Shown here: positions 44,215-54,500 of the stretch, in pieces | How positions within the stretch are numbered: position 1 is the stretch's first letter | How the letters are laid out: each line of letters begins with the position of its first letter | DNA from: an uncultured Eubacteriales bacterium | GTDB lineage: Bacteria; Bacillota; Clostridia; Lachnospirales; Lachnospiraceae | Assembly (NCBI GenBank): GCA_900318615.1 | Contig: ONLK01000005.1 | Location: 1-64,000 of the forward strand | Direction: 5' to 3' | Length of the DNA: 64,000 bases | Notes under the pieces: model-generated | The model's input: only the letters and a program-made list of their open reading frames with translations | The model's database searches: none | What the model was told of the DNA's origin: nothing | Made by a program: the position numbers and the translations under genes

Positions 44215-47200
44215 TTAAATGTCCGCGATGTTGACCAGCTCCAGGTCATGCTCGCTGACGATGCTTTCCAGTGCTGTCGCCAGTGCGGCTGCGGTGTCGA
44301 GAGAGGTGAGAACGTTGACTCCCGTTTCAATCGCCAGACGGCGGATGAGAAAGCCGTCTCTGGATTTGTCGCGGCCGCGGGTAGGCGTGTCGATGATCAG
44401 GTCAAGGCGGTGCTCCAGGATCAGGTCGATGACGGTCGGACTGTCCTGATGAACCTTGCCGACCCGCCGGGCCGGAATACCGTGACGGTTCAGCACGGCT
44501 GCCGTGGAGCGCGTTGCATAGATCGTATAGCCCAGTTTTGCATAGCGGCGGGCAATGCCAACAGCCTCCTCCTTATCGGAGTCCTTGACGGTAATAACCA
44601 TCTGGCGGTATTTCGGCAGACGGTATCCGGCTCCCAGAAAGGCTTTATACAAGGCCTCGTGGAAATCTCTGCTGACGCCGAGACATTCGCCGGTGGATTT
44701 CATCTCCGGACCAAGACTGATTTCAGCACCGCGGATCTTCTCGAAGGAGAAGACCGGCATTTTGACAGCCGTGTATTCCGCCTTCGGAGCCAGACCGTAG
44801 GAATAGCCCAGCTCCGGCAGTTTCTTACCGGTCATGACAGCGGCAGCCAGCGGTACAACCGGGATGCCGGTGACCTTGCTGATGTACGGAACTGTCCGGG
44901 ACGCCCGCGGATTGGCTTCGATGATATATACCTTTTCATCGACCGCGATGAACTGCACGTTGATAAGACCAATTACGTGGAGCGCTTTCGCCAGACGGCG
45001 CGTGTATTCCACAATCGTTTTCTGAACATTTTCCGAGAGTGTCTGCGGCGGATATACGGAGATCGAGTCGCCGGAGTGAATGCCGGAGCGCTCGATATGC
45101 TCCATGATGCCCGGAATCAGAATGTCGTCCCCGTCGCACACGGCGTCCACTTCATTTTCCGTACCCTGCAGATATTTGTCGATCAGAATCGGGTGTTCCT
45201 GCGAGTACTGGTTGATGACATTCATAAATTCTACAATGTCATTGTCAGAGATGGCAATCTGCATCCCCTGACCGCCCAGAACGTAGGACGGACGGATGAG
45301 TACCGGATAGCCAAGCAAATGTGCAGCATCGAGTGCTTCCTGTGTCGTAAATACCGTGTGGCCGGCAGCACGGGAAATCTGTGTCTGTTCCAGAATCTCA
45401 TCAAACAGCTCACGGTCCTCGGCAGCGTCGACATCCTTCTGGGATGTGCCGTAGATGCGGACACCCATTTTTGCCAGAGCCTCCGCCAGCTTGATCGCGG
45501 TCTGGCCGCCGAACTGAACCACCGCTCCGTCCGGCTTCTCAAGTTCGACAATGTTGGCGACATCCTCCGCCGTCAGCGGCTCAAAATACAGGCGGCCGCC
45601 GATATCGAAATCGGTGCTGACCGTCTCCGGGTTATTATTGACGATAATCGTCTCAAACCCATTTTTCTCGAAAGCCCAGGCTGCATGAACAGAGCAGTAG
45701 TCAAATTCAATCCCCTGGCCGATCCGGATCGGGCCGGAGCCGAGGATCAGGATCTTCTTTTTGCCGTTTCCTTCTGCGCGCGCCTCATTTTCACAGTCCG
45801 GACCGTCATACACGGAATAGTAGTACGGCGTCTGGGCACGAAACTCGGCAGCGCAGGTATCTACAATTTTATAGGATGCATGAATATCATATTTCCGGCG
45901 CATCGAAAGGATGGCAGCTTCGGAATAGCCGCTGATGCGGGCAATGGCGCTGTCCGGAAATTCCATTCGCTTGGCCTCCCGAAGCAGATCCTCCGGGAGA
46001 GCGTCCTCCTCCGGATGGGCCGGCCGGTAGTTTTCAAGGGCGTCTTCCATCCGGACAAGGTTATTCAATTTGTCGATGAACCAGCGGTCGATGCGGGTCA
46101 GTTCAAACAGGGTATCGTAGCTGAAGCCGCGGCGGAGCGCTTCCGCGATCTCCCAGATCCGGCGATCGTCCGTCTTTTTAAGCGCCGCTGTCAGCTCATC
46201 ATCCGTCAGAGAAGTGAAATCATAGCTTCTCAGACAGTCGACATGCTGCTCGAGGGAGCGGATGGCCTTCATCAGGGCTCCTTCAAAGTTCGTGCAGATG
46301 CTCATAACCTCGCCGGTTGCCTTCATCTGGGTCGTCAGGGAACGCTTGGCCGTGATGAATTTATCGAACGGCAGACGCGGAAATTTGACGACCACGTAGT
46401 CGATGGCCGGCTCAAAGGAAGCAAAGGTTTTTCCGGTAACCGCGTTTGGAATTTCATCCAGATGATAGCCGAGAGCGATTTTAGCCGCCACGCGCGCAAT
46501 CGGATACCCGGTAGCCTTGGAGGCAAGGGCGGAAGAACGGCTGACACGCGGATTTACCTCGATGACACAGTACTCGAAGCTGTCCGGACTCAGCGCGAAC
46601 TGAACATTGCAGCCTCCGGTAATCCTCAGTTCATCGATGATCGCCAGGGCAGCGCTGCGAAGCATCTGGTATTCCTTGTCCGCCAGTGTCTGGCTTGGGG
46701 CAACAACGATACTGTCGCCGGTATGAACGCCCACCGGGTCCACGTTCTCCATGCAGCATACGGTGATACAGCTTCCGTTGGCATCCCGCATGACCTCAAA
46801 TTCAACTTCTTTCCATCCGGCGATGGAACGCTCCACCAGAACCTCTCCGACACGGGACAGGCGCAGACCGTTGGCAAGAATTTCACGCAGCTCATCTTCA
46901 TTATGAGCAATACCGCCGCCGCTGCCGCCCAGCGTGTAGGCCGGACGCAGGACAACCGGATAACCGATGGTCTCGGCGAAACTGACACCGTTTTCCACAT
47001 CGTGAACGACACGGGAAGCCGCGCAGGGCTGATGAATTTTCGCCAGCATATCCTTAAAAGCCTGACGGTCCTCGGCGCGCCGTATGGTTTCCGCGCTGGT
47101 ACCGAGCAGCCGGACGGAATGCTTACTCAGAAATCCGGATTCGGCGAGGGCCATGCCCAGGTTCAGACCGGCCTGGCCGCCCAGCGTGGGAAGCAGCGCA

Positions 47201-47451
47201 TCTGGTTTTTCCTTTTCAATGATTTTTTCCAGAACACCGGTCGTCAGCGGCTCAATGTATACCTCGTCGGCAATATCCTTATCCGTCATGATGGTCGCCG
47301 GGTTGGAATTGACCAGAACGACTTCCACGCCTTCCTCCTTCAGGGAACGGCATGCCTGGGTGCCGGCATAGTCAAACTCAGCTGCCTGGCCGATGACGAT
47401 CGGACCGGAGCCGATGACCATAACTTTGTGAATGCTGTTATCTTTTGGCAT
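44215..47451 (-). CDS. carB: Carbamoyl-phosphate synthase large subunit
   Basis: A 1078-residue large subunit with two homologous ATP-grasp halves (HKVMVIGSGPIVIGQAAEFDY at the start; KKILILGSGPIRIGQGIEFDY near residue 560) and the C-terminal MGS-like allosteric domain (from about residue 940, where GYTIYATRSTAAVL is seen). It uses ammonia from CarA, bicarbonate and two ATP to make carbamoyl phosphate for pyrimidines and arginine. The ATG at 47451 has GGAGGTAAGG upstream and lies 5 nt after the carA stop. Length and motifs are normal. Confidence 0.97.
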   Translation of the reverse strand: MPKDNSIHKVMVIGSGPIVIGQAAEFDYAGTQACRSLKEEGVEVVLVNSNPATIMTDKDIADEVYIEPLTTGVLEKIIEKEKPDALLPTLGGQAGLNLGMALAESGFLSKHSVRLLGTSAETIRRAEDRQAFKDMLAKIHQPCAASRVVHDVENGVSFAETIGYPVVLRPAYTLGGSGGGIAHNEDELREILANGLRLSRVGEVLVERSIAGWKEVEFEVMRDANGSCITVCCMENVDPVGVHTGDSIVVAPSQTLADKEYQMLRSAALAIIDELRITGGCNVQFALSPDSFEYCVIEVNPRVSRSSALASKATGYPIARVAAKIALGYHLDEIPNAVTGKTFASFEPAIDYVVVKFPRLPFDKFITAKRSLTTQMKATGEVMSICTNFEGALMKAIRSLEQHVDCLRSYDFTSLTDDELTAALKKTDDRRIWEIAEALRRGFSYDTLFELTRIDRWFIDKLNNLVRMEDALENYRPAHPEEDALPEDLLREAKRMEFPDSAIARISGYSEAAILSMRRKYDIHASYKIVDTCAAEFRAQTPYYYSVYDGPDCENEARAEGNGKKKILILGSGPIRIGQGIEFDYCSVHAAWAFEKNGFETIIVNNNPETVSTDFDIGGRLYFEPLTAEDVANIVELEKPDGAVVQFGGQTAIKLAEALAKMGVRIYGTSQKDVDAAEDRELFDEILEQTQISRAAGHTVFTTQEALDAAHLLGYPVLIRPSYVLGGQGMQIAISDNDIVEFMNVINQYSQEHPILIDKYLQGTENEVDAVCDGDDILIPGIMEHIERSGIHSGDSISVYPPQTLSENVQKTIVEYTRRLAKALHVIGLINVQFIAVDEKVYIIEANPRASRTVPYISKVTGIPVVPLAAAVMTGKKLPELGYSYGLAPKAEYTAVKMPVFSFEKIRGAEISLGPEMKSTGECLGVSRDFHEALYKAFLGAGYRLPKYRQMVITVKDSDKEEAVGIARRYAKLGYTIYATRSTAAVLNRHGIPARRVGKVHQDSPTVIDLILEHRLDLIIDTPTRGRDKSRDGFLIRRLAIETGVNVLTSLDTAAALATALESIVSEHDLELVNIADI

Positions 47452-47456
47452 AGTCC

Positions 47457-48599
47457 TTACCTCCATCCGCGTTCTTTAACATTTTTCACGGCAGCGTAAT
47501 CACGGCAGCGTTTTACAAAACGGTCAAACAAAAATGAAGAGTCATGCGGCCCCGCGGATGCCTCCGGATGAAACTGCACGGTTTCTACATTCAGCTTTGT
47601 GTAGTTAAGCCCCTCGTTCGTGCCATCGTTCACATTTATAAAGGAAGGTATGGCAACAGATGGATCCAGACGATCCGTATCTACAACATATCCGTGATTC
47701 TGTGAGGAAATATAGACTTTTCCGGTTATCGTATTTTTCACCGGGTGATTGCTGCCCCGATGGCCGTAATGAAGCTTGTGCGTGTCAGCCCCTTCGCTCA
47801 GGGCCATCAGCTGATGCCCGAGACAGATGGCGAAAACAGGGATGCCGCTGTGAGATAATAGTTTGATCTGTTCGATGATGGAAGTACATTCCTTGGGATC
47901 TCCCGGGCCGTTGGAAAGCATGATGCCATCCGGAGACACCTCCAGAATTTTTTCGGCCGGTGTGAGCGCCGGATAAACGGTAACATCGCAGCCACGGCGG
48001 GTAAGATTCCTGATGATGCTGTATTTGGCACCCAGATCCAGCAGAGCAACACTGACACGGCGCATGGGACGGCCGGAAGAATCACGTACAAAGGCATTGC
48101 CGGGATAGTAGCCGATTTCGGAGCAGGTGACTTTTTCAACCACCCTGCCGGTTGTGTATTGATGCAGACGGGAGATAACTTCTTCTTTATCAAAATGTTC
48201 GCTGGTGGTAAGGAAGCCGTTCATGGTTCCTTTTTCGCGGAGGATTCGAACCAGACAGCGGGTGTCGATACCCTCAATGCCGGGGATGTTGAATTTTTCG
48301 AGATATTCTTCCAGAGACAGATCCATGCGGAAATTGGAAGGCAGACGGGACATTTCACGGACGATAATGGCATCCGGCCAGATCCGCTCACTTTCCATAT
48401 CCTCCAGACAAACTCCGTAATTGCCGATCAGGGGATAGGTCATGCAGACAGCCTGCCCGGCGTAGCTTGGATCAGAAAAGACCTCCGTATAACCGGTCAT
48501 GGAGGTGTTGAAGACAACTTCGCTGACGGCATCCTTTTCGGCACCAATATGACGGCCCTTAAAAACAGTACCATCTTCCAGGATCAGATAAGCATTCAT
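47457..48599 (-). CDS. carA: Carbamoyl-phosphate synthase small subunit
   Basis: A 380-residue glutamine amidotransferase subunit. The class I triad is visible: Cys in FAICLGHQLMALSEG, His and Glu in VQFHPEASAGPHD. The N-terminal CPSase domain starts NAYLILEDGTVFKG. It releases ammonia from glutamine and passes it to CarB. The ATG at 48599 has GGAGAAAGG upstream; a reading from 48608 adds three residues without support. It is the first gene of the carAB operon and divergent from glnN across a 531-bp spacer. Confidence 0.96.
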   Translation of the reverse strand: MNAYLILEDGTVFKGRHIGAEKDAVSEVVFNTSMTGYTEVFSDPSYAGQAVCMTYPLIGNYGVCLEDMESERIWPDAIIVREMSRLPSNFRMDLSLEEYLEKFNIPGIEGIDTRCLVRILREKGTMNGFLTTSEHFDKEEVISRLHQYTTGRVVEKVTCSEIGYYPGNAFVRDSSGRPMRRVSVALLDLGAKYSIIRNLTRRGCDVTVYPALTPAEKILEVSPDGIMLSNGPGDPKECTSIIEQIKLLSHSGIPVFAICLGHQLMALSEGADTHKLHYGHRGSNHPVKNTITGKVYISSQNHGYVVDTDRLDPSVAIPSFINVNDGTNEGLNYTKLNVETVQFHPEASAGPHDSSFLFDRFVKRCRDYAAVKNVKERGWR

Positions 48600-48698
48600 G
48601 TAATGCACCTTTCTCCGTTATCCGGGAGCACAGCTTCAGTCCGGGACGGATACCGGCGTACCGGTTCCGCAGGGAACACTTTGCTGATGAGTTAACTG

Positions 48699-48728
48699 AT
48701 ACTATCCTGTTTATAAAAACAGTGACAA
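48699..48728 (-). promoter_or_regulatory. Promoter of carAB
   Basis: On the minus strand TTGTCA (48728-48723) and TAGTAT (48704-48699) are 18 bp apart. The leader is about 95 nt. No PyrR attenuator or arginine box was recognised. Confidence 0.6.
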
Positions 48729-48869
48729 ACAAGACTTGAAAACGGCCTCTTTGTCACCGATGGATTATATCGTAAATAGTACGGAATTTCCGCTGAAAAT
48801 CGCATTATTTAATTTTATTAAGTTTCCGCGGCAAATTATATGGTGTTTTTAAGTCTTTGTCAAGAAACA

Positions 48870-48897
48870 TTGACATGCACGCAGGGAAAGTTATAAT
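48870..48897 (+). promoter_or_regulatory. Distal promoter of glnN
   Basis: TTGACA (48870-48875) and TATAAT (48892-48897), both perfect, are 16 bp apart. Transcription would start near 48904, giving a leader of about 225 nt that passes the terminator at 48931. A second TATAAT (48989-48994) downstream of that terminator lacks a good -35. Confidence 0.75.
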
Positions 48898-48930
48898 CAA
48901 AGCCAGTAAACAAATATTTTTGAAAGCAAA

Positions 48931-48979
48931 GGCGCTTTGAATTTTTCTTAAATTAAGAAAATTCAGTGCGTCTTTTTTT
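48931..48979 (+). terminator. Leader terminator in front of glnN (attenuator candidate)
   Basis: GGCGCTTTGAATTTTTCTT and AAGAAAATTCAGTGCGTC form a stem of about 17 bp with two mismatches and one bulge, followed by seven T (48973-48979). It lies between the perfect promoter at 48870 and the glnN start at 49131, with no gene in front of it, so it would end transcripts before glnN unless an antiterminator forms. Confidence 0.65.
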
Positions 48980-49130
48980 AATTCCTGTTATAATAGGAAA
49001 ACGTATAAATAAGGCGCTATTATACCAAATAGAACGCCAAATACGGTCCGCCGCATTCTGTTTACGTGCTTGCAGTGAAAATTTTCTATATTATAACAGA
49101 AAATCCGGGGAAAAGCGAAAGGAGAATGAA

Positions 49131-51254
49131 ATGAGCGAGATGATTGAAGAAAGCAAATCTATTCCCGAGCTGTATGGAAGTCTTGTCTTTAATGATCATG
49201 TGATGCGCGCAAAACTGCCGAAGGATATTTATCAGGTTCTGCAGCACACGATGAAAACAGGAGAGCATCTCACACTGGATATTGCCAATGTTGTAGCCGC
49301 AGCTATGAAGGAATGGGCGGTCTCCAACGGAGCAACGCATTTCACACACTGGTTTCAGCCGATGACCGGAGTGACTGCCGAAAAACATGACAGCTTTATT
49401 TCTCCGACCGCCAGAGGCCAGGTAATCATGGATTTCTCCGGCAAGGAACTGGTGAAGGGGGAACCGGACGCTTCATCGTTTCCGTCCGGCGGACTGAGAG
49501 CTACATTTGAGGCAAGAGGATACACGGCATGGGACCCGAGTTCACCGGCCTTTATTAAAGATGGAACACTTTACATTCCCACCGCATTCTGCTCTTACAG
49601 CGGCGAGGCGCTGGATAAGAAGACACCGCTGCTTCGTTCCATGGAGGAACTGAACCGCACGGCGCTGAGAGTTCTCCGCCTGCTCGGCAATACAGCCGTT
49701 TCCCATGTAAGCACAACGGTAGGTCCGGAACAGGAATATTTCCTGATTGACAAGGATCTGTACCTGCAGAGAAAAGACCTTCTGATCTGCGGACGCACGC
49801 TGATCGGCGCTCCGGCTCCGAAGGGGCAGGAGATGGAAGATCATTATTTCGGAGTTCTGAAACCAAGAGTTTCCGAATACATGCATGACCTGGACAAGGA
49901 ACTGTGGAAGCTCGGCGTTCCTGCCAAGACCAAGCATAATGAGGTCGCTCCGTCCCAGCATGAGCTGGCTCCGGTTTATGAGACAACCAATGTGGCTGTC
50001 GACCACAACCAGCTGACGATGGAGATGATGAAGAAGGTTGCTGACAAGCACGGCCTTGCCTGCCTGCTTGCGGAGAAACCGTTCGAAGGCATTAACGGCA
50101 GCGGCAAGCACAACAACTGGTCCATCAGCACCGATACCGGCGTGAACCTGCTGGATCCGGGCAAGGATCCTTCCCAGAACCTTCCGTTCCTGGTATTTCT
50201 GATGGCGGTTATCGCGGCTGTGGATGATCATCAGGATCTGATGAGAGTATCCGTTGCAACCGCCGGAAACGATCACAGACTGGGAGCCAACGAGGCACCG
50301 CCGGCGGTTATCTCCATCTTTGTGGGCGATGAGCTGGATGCCGTACTTAAGAGTATTGAAAAAGGCGAGGTTCTCACCGAAAAAGAAAAGGATACCAGTA
50401 TGGATATCGGAGCGAAGGTTCTTCCTCATTTCAAGAAGGATAACACCGACCGCAACCGTACTTCACCCTTTGCCTTCACCGGCAATAAGTTTGAGTTCCG
50501 TATGCCGGGCAGCTCACTTTCCGTAGCGGATCCGAACATCATCCTGAACACAGCGGTAGCCGATGCCCTGGATCAGATTGCGGATAAGCTGGAAGGCATT
50601 TCGCAGGATCAGATGGAAGGCACTGTCCGCAAACTTCTGCAGGAAATGCTCCAGAAGCATAAACGTATCCTGTTCAATGGCAACGGGTATACTGATGAAT
50701 GGCTGGAAGAGGCCAGGAAGAGAGGCCTTTACAACCTCAAATCCGTGCCGGAAGCCATGCCGCGCATGATTGCTCCGGAAAACATCGAAATGTTCGAAAG
50801 ACGCCATGTATTTACGGAAGTAGAGCTTCGCTCCCGCTATGAGATCCATCTTGAAAATTACAATAAGACGGTCCATATTGAGTCGCTGACCATGCAGGAT
50901 ATGATTCGCAAGGATGTAACTCCGGGCCTGGTTAACTATTCAAAGACATTGCTGGATGAGGCGATGGAGAAGAAACAGCTTCTTCCGGACAGCAGCTGCT
51001 CCTATGAGACGGATATCCTCAGGACACTGGATACGGAGTCGGCTGCGATCGGCAAGGCGCTGGAGGCACTTGATAAGGATACGAAGAAGGCGGAGGGCAT
51101 CAGCGATGTGCTGGAGGCAGCCAGCTATTATCACGATACCATCCTGGCCGACATGGACGAGCTGAGAAAGCATGTGGATGCGGCGGAAGCTCTGATCCCG
51201 AACACCTGCCTGTCCTACCCGACCTACGAGGAACTGCTTTATTCCGTTCGCTGA
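49131..51254 (+). CDS. glnN: Glutamine synthetase type III
   Basis: A 707-residue GSIII, much longer than GSI (about 450), of the kind found in Bacteroides, cyanobacteria and Clostridia. THFTHWFQPMTGVTAEKHDSF and GPEQEYFLIDKDLY carry metal and substrate ligands; EVAPSQHELAPVYE and GINGSGKHNNWSI are further signatures. It condenses ammonia with glutamate using ATP. ATG 49131 has AAAGGAG upstream; a reading from 48966 would run through the leader terminator and is rejected. It is followed by gltBD, which completes the GS-GOGAT cycle. Confidence 0.95.
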   Translation: MSEMIEESKSIPELYGSLVFNDHVMRAKLPKDIYQVLQHTMKTGEHLTLDIANVVAAAMKEWAVSNGATHFTHWFQPMTGVTAEKHDSFISPTARGQVIMDFSGKELVKGEPDASSFPSGGLRATFEARGYTAWDPSSPAFIKDGTLYIPTAFCSYSGEALDKKTPLLRSMEELNRTALRVLRLLGNTAVSHVSTTVGPEQEYFLIDKDLYLQRKDLLICGRTLIGAPAPKGQEMEDHYFGVLKPRVSEYMHDLDKELWKLGVPAKTKHNEVAPSQHELAPVYETTNVAVDHNQLTMEMMKKVADKHGLACLLAEKPFEGINGSGKHNNWSISTDTGVNLLDPGKDPSQNLPFLVFLMAVIAAVDDHQDLMRVSVATAGNDHRLGANEAPPAVISIFVGDELDAVLKSIEKGEVLTEKEKDTSMDIGAKVLPHFKKDNTDRNRTSPFAFTGNKFEFRMPGSSLSVADPNIILNTAVADALDQIADKLEGISQDQMEGTVRKLLQEMLQKHKRILFNGNGYTDEWLEEARKRGLYNLKSVPEAMPRMIAPENIEMFERRHVFTEVELRSRYEIHLENYNKTVHIESLTMQDMIRKDVTPGLVNYSKTLLDEAMEKKQLLPDSSCSYETDILRTLDTESAAIGKALEALDKDTKKAEGISDVLEAASYYHDTILADMDELRKHVDAAEALIPNTCLSYPTYEELLYSVR

Positions 51255-51319
51255 TCTTCGCGGAAACAGTACAATTGTATATTCAGCCGGCGGCAGTACA
51301 GACGCCGGCTCATTTGTGC

Positions 51320-51367
51320 AAAGGCGCACAGAAACACTCCGGTTTCGGGGTGTTTCTGCGCCTTTTT
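51320..51367 (+). terminator. Terminator of glnN
   Basis: AAAGGCGC...AGAAACAC pairs with GTGTTTCTGCGCC around a loop of about 11 nt, followed by five T. A smaller stem GCCGGC/GCCGGC lies at 51286-51309. gltB begins about 150 bp downstream, and no clear promoter was found between. Confidence 0.8.
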
Positions 51368-51518
51368 ATTTATAGAAAGACAGATCCGTTACAGGCAGAC
51401 AGAACCGCCAAAGCGCGGGAACGTAAACCGACGGTATATGCAAAGCGCAGCGGGAACACAGACCGGCCGCGCACGCACCGTGTATCTGAAGAAACCAGGC
51501 TTAGATAAAGGAAAAAAT

Positions 51519-54500
51519 ATGGAAGCTGTTAAGAATGAAGCGAAACAGAAAAACAGGTGCCTGAAAAAGGCACAGCCGGCACCATTCAATGCTGAAAACA
51601 GAGAGCATGATGCCTGCGGTATCGGGATGATCGTCAATATCGACGGGCATCAGGATAGAAGAACGCTGGACGATGCCTTGTCCATCGTCGAAAAGCTGGA
51701 ACACCGTGCCGGCAAGGATGCCTCCGGCAAGGTTGGTGACGGCGTCGGTATTTTGACACAGATTTCGGACTCCTTTTTCCAGAAAGCGGCCGGTCAGAGC
51801 GGCATTGAACTTCCGGGAAAGGGTGAGTACGGTATCGCCATGATTTTTCTGCCTCAGGATAATCTTAAGCGTACCTTTGCCGTCCGCATGCTGGAAGTGA
51901 TTGCCGGAAAACACGGACTTTTGGTGCTCGGCTGGCGTAAGGTTCCGGTGCGGCCGGAGATTCTGGGAAAGCTTGCCCTGGATTGTATGCCTTATATCAG
52001 CCAGTGCTTCTTCGGAAAGCCGGCCGGCACAGCAGCCGGAATTGATTTTGACCGTGTACTGTATGCTGTCCGCCGCGAATTTGAGCAAAGCTCGGAGGAT
52101 ACCTATATCTGCTCCATGTCCTCCCGGACCATCGTGTATAAGGGCATGTTTCTGGTAAAACAGCTGCGTGCTTTCTATCTGGATCTGCAGGACGAGGATT
52201 ATGGGACAGCGATTGCCATTGTTCATTCCCGTTTCTCTACCAACACGACGCCAAGCTGGCAGAGAGCTCATCCGTACCGCATGATTGCTCATAACGGCGA
52301 GATTAATACCATCCGGGGCAACCTGGACCGTATGATTGCCCGTGGGGAAACCATGTATTCGCCGGTGATGGAGAAGGATATTGACTCCATTCTGCCGGCC
52401 GTCGTGAACGGGGGATCCGATTCGGCGGAGCTGGACAATACGCTAGAGTTTTTCTATATGAACGGCATGGATCTTCCGCTGGCCATGATGATTACCATTC
52501 CGGAACCGTGGAAGAATAATAATTTTATGGATCAGACCCGGAAGGATTTCTATCATTATTATGCGACCATGATGGAGCCCTGGGACGGGCCGGCAGCCAT
52601 TATCTTTTCGGATGGCGAGCTGGTCGGCGCTACGCTGGACCGCAACGGCCTGCGTCCTTCCCGCTATTATGTGACGGATGACGGCCGGGTTATTCTGGCG
52701 TCGGAGGTCGGCGTACTCGATATTCCTCCGGAACACATTGTGAAGAAAGCCAGACTGGAGCCGGGCCGCATGCTGCTGGTTGATACGAAACAGAAAAAGA
52801 TCATTACGGACGAGGAGTGCAAGGCGTACTACTCCAGCCGTCAGCCGTACGGCGAATGGCTCGATGAAAGTCTGCTTCACCTGAGTGATCTGAAGATACC
52901 GAATAAAAAGATTCCGGTGCATGCGCAGGAGGTTCGCGACCGTCTGTACAAGGTATTCGGCTATACCTACGAAGATATTAAGGATATTATTCTTCCGATG
53001 GCGGAGAACGGTGCGGAGGCGTCCGTATCCATGGGACATGATACTCCGCTGGCGGTTCTTGACAGCCGCCCGACGCTGCTGTTTGACTACTTTAAGCAGC
53101 AGTTCGCTCAGGTTACGAATCCGCCGATTGATTCTCTGCGCGAGAAGATCGTTACGGATACGACCGTTTACATCGGCTCCGATGGAAATCTGCTGATGGA
53201 TTCGAGTGAAAACTGCCGCATGCTGGAGATTGACAATCCCATATTGACAGGTGTCGATTTGATGAAGATCAGGACGCTGGACCAGCCTGGGCTGCGCACG
53301 CAGGTCATATCGATCCTTTACTATACGAATACCTCTCTGGAGCATGCGCTCGAACAGCTGAACGTAGCGGTTGACCGCGCTTACCGCAACGGGGCGAACA
53401 TTCTGATTCTTTCCGACCGCGGCGTGGATGAGAACCATGTACCGATTCCGTCGCTGCTGGCGGTCTCCTCCGTTGAGCAGCATCTGGTACGGACCAGGAA
53501 GAGAACACAGGTTTCCCTGATTCTTGAAAGCGGCGAGCCGCGAACGGTGCATCAGTGCGCAGCGCTGCTGGGCTTCGGTGCCCGTGCCATCAATCCGTAT
53601 CTGGCGCAGGAAAGCATCGGAGAGATGATCGATCTGGGGATCCTGGATAAGGATTATCACACAGCGATCACCGACTACAATAAGGCGATTCTGCTCGGAA
53701 TCGTCAAGACAGCTGCAAAGATGGGGATTTCCACCCTTCAGTCGTATCAGTCTGCCAAGATTTTTGAGGCCGTCGGGCTGAGTCAGGAGCTGATTGACAA
53801 ATACTTTACCGGAACGGTGAGCAAGGTCGGCGGCATCGGGCTGGAGGAAATTTCTGAAGATGTCAATTACCGCCATGACCACGCGTTTGACCCGCTGGGG
53901 CTGGGCGTGGATACAACACTGGATTCTCTGGGGCTTCACGGGCTTCGCAGCGGCAGTGACAAGGAGGATCATCTGTACAGTCCGGAGACCATCATTGCGA
54001 TGCAGCAGGCTGTTCGGGACGGAAGCTATGAAGAATTTAAGGAGTATACGAAGCTGGTGGATGACCCGACCCGCCCGCATACGCTGCGCTCCCTGCTTGA
54101 ATTTGTGCCGGCGGGCGCACCGGTTTCGCTGGACGAGGTGGAGAGCGTTGATACGATTGTGAAACGCTTCAGCACGGCCGCGATGTCCTTCGGCGCGCTT
54201 TCGAAGGAAGCACACGAGACCATGGCCATTGCCATGAACATGCTGGGCGGAAAATCCAACACCGGAGAGGGCGGTGAGAACCCGGCCAGGTACGGGACAA
54301 TTACGAACAGCGCCGTGAAGCAGGTGGCGTCCGGCCGGTTCGGCGTGACCTCCGCTTATCTGAACAGCGCGCAGGAAATACAGATTAAGATGGCACAGGG
54401 GGCCAAGCCGGGCGAGGGCGGAAACCTGCCGGGACGGAAGGTTTATCCGTGGGTAGCCCAGTGCCGTTATTCCACGCCGGGTGTTTCCCTGATTTCACCC

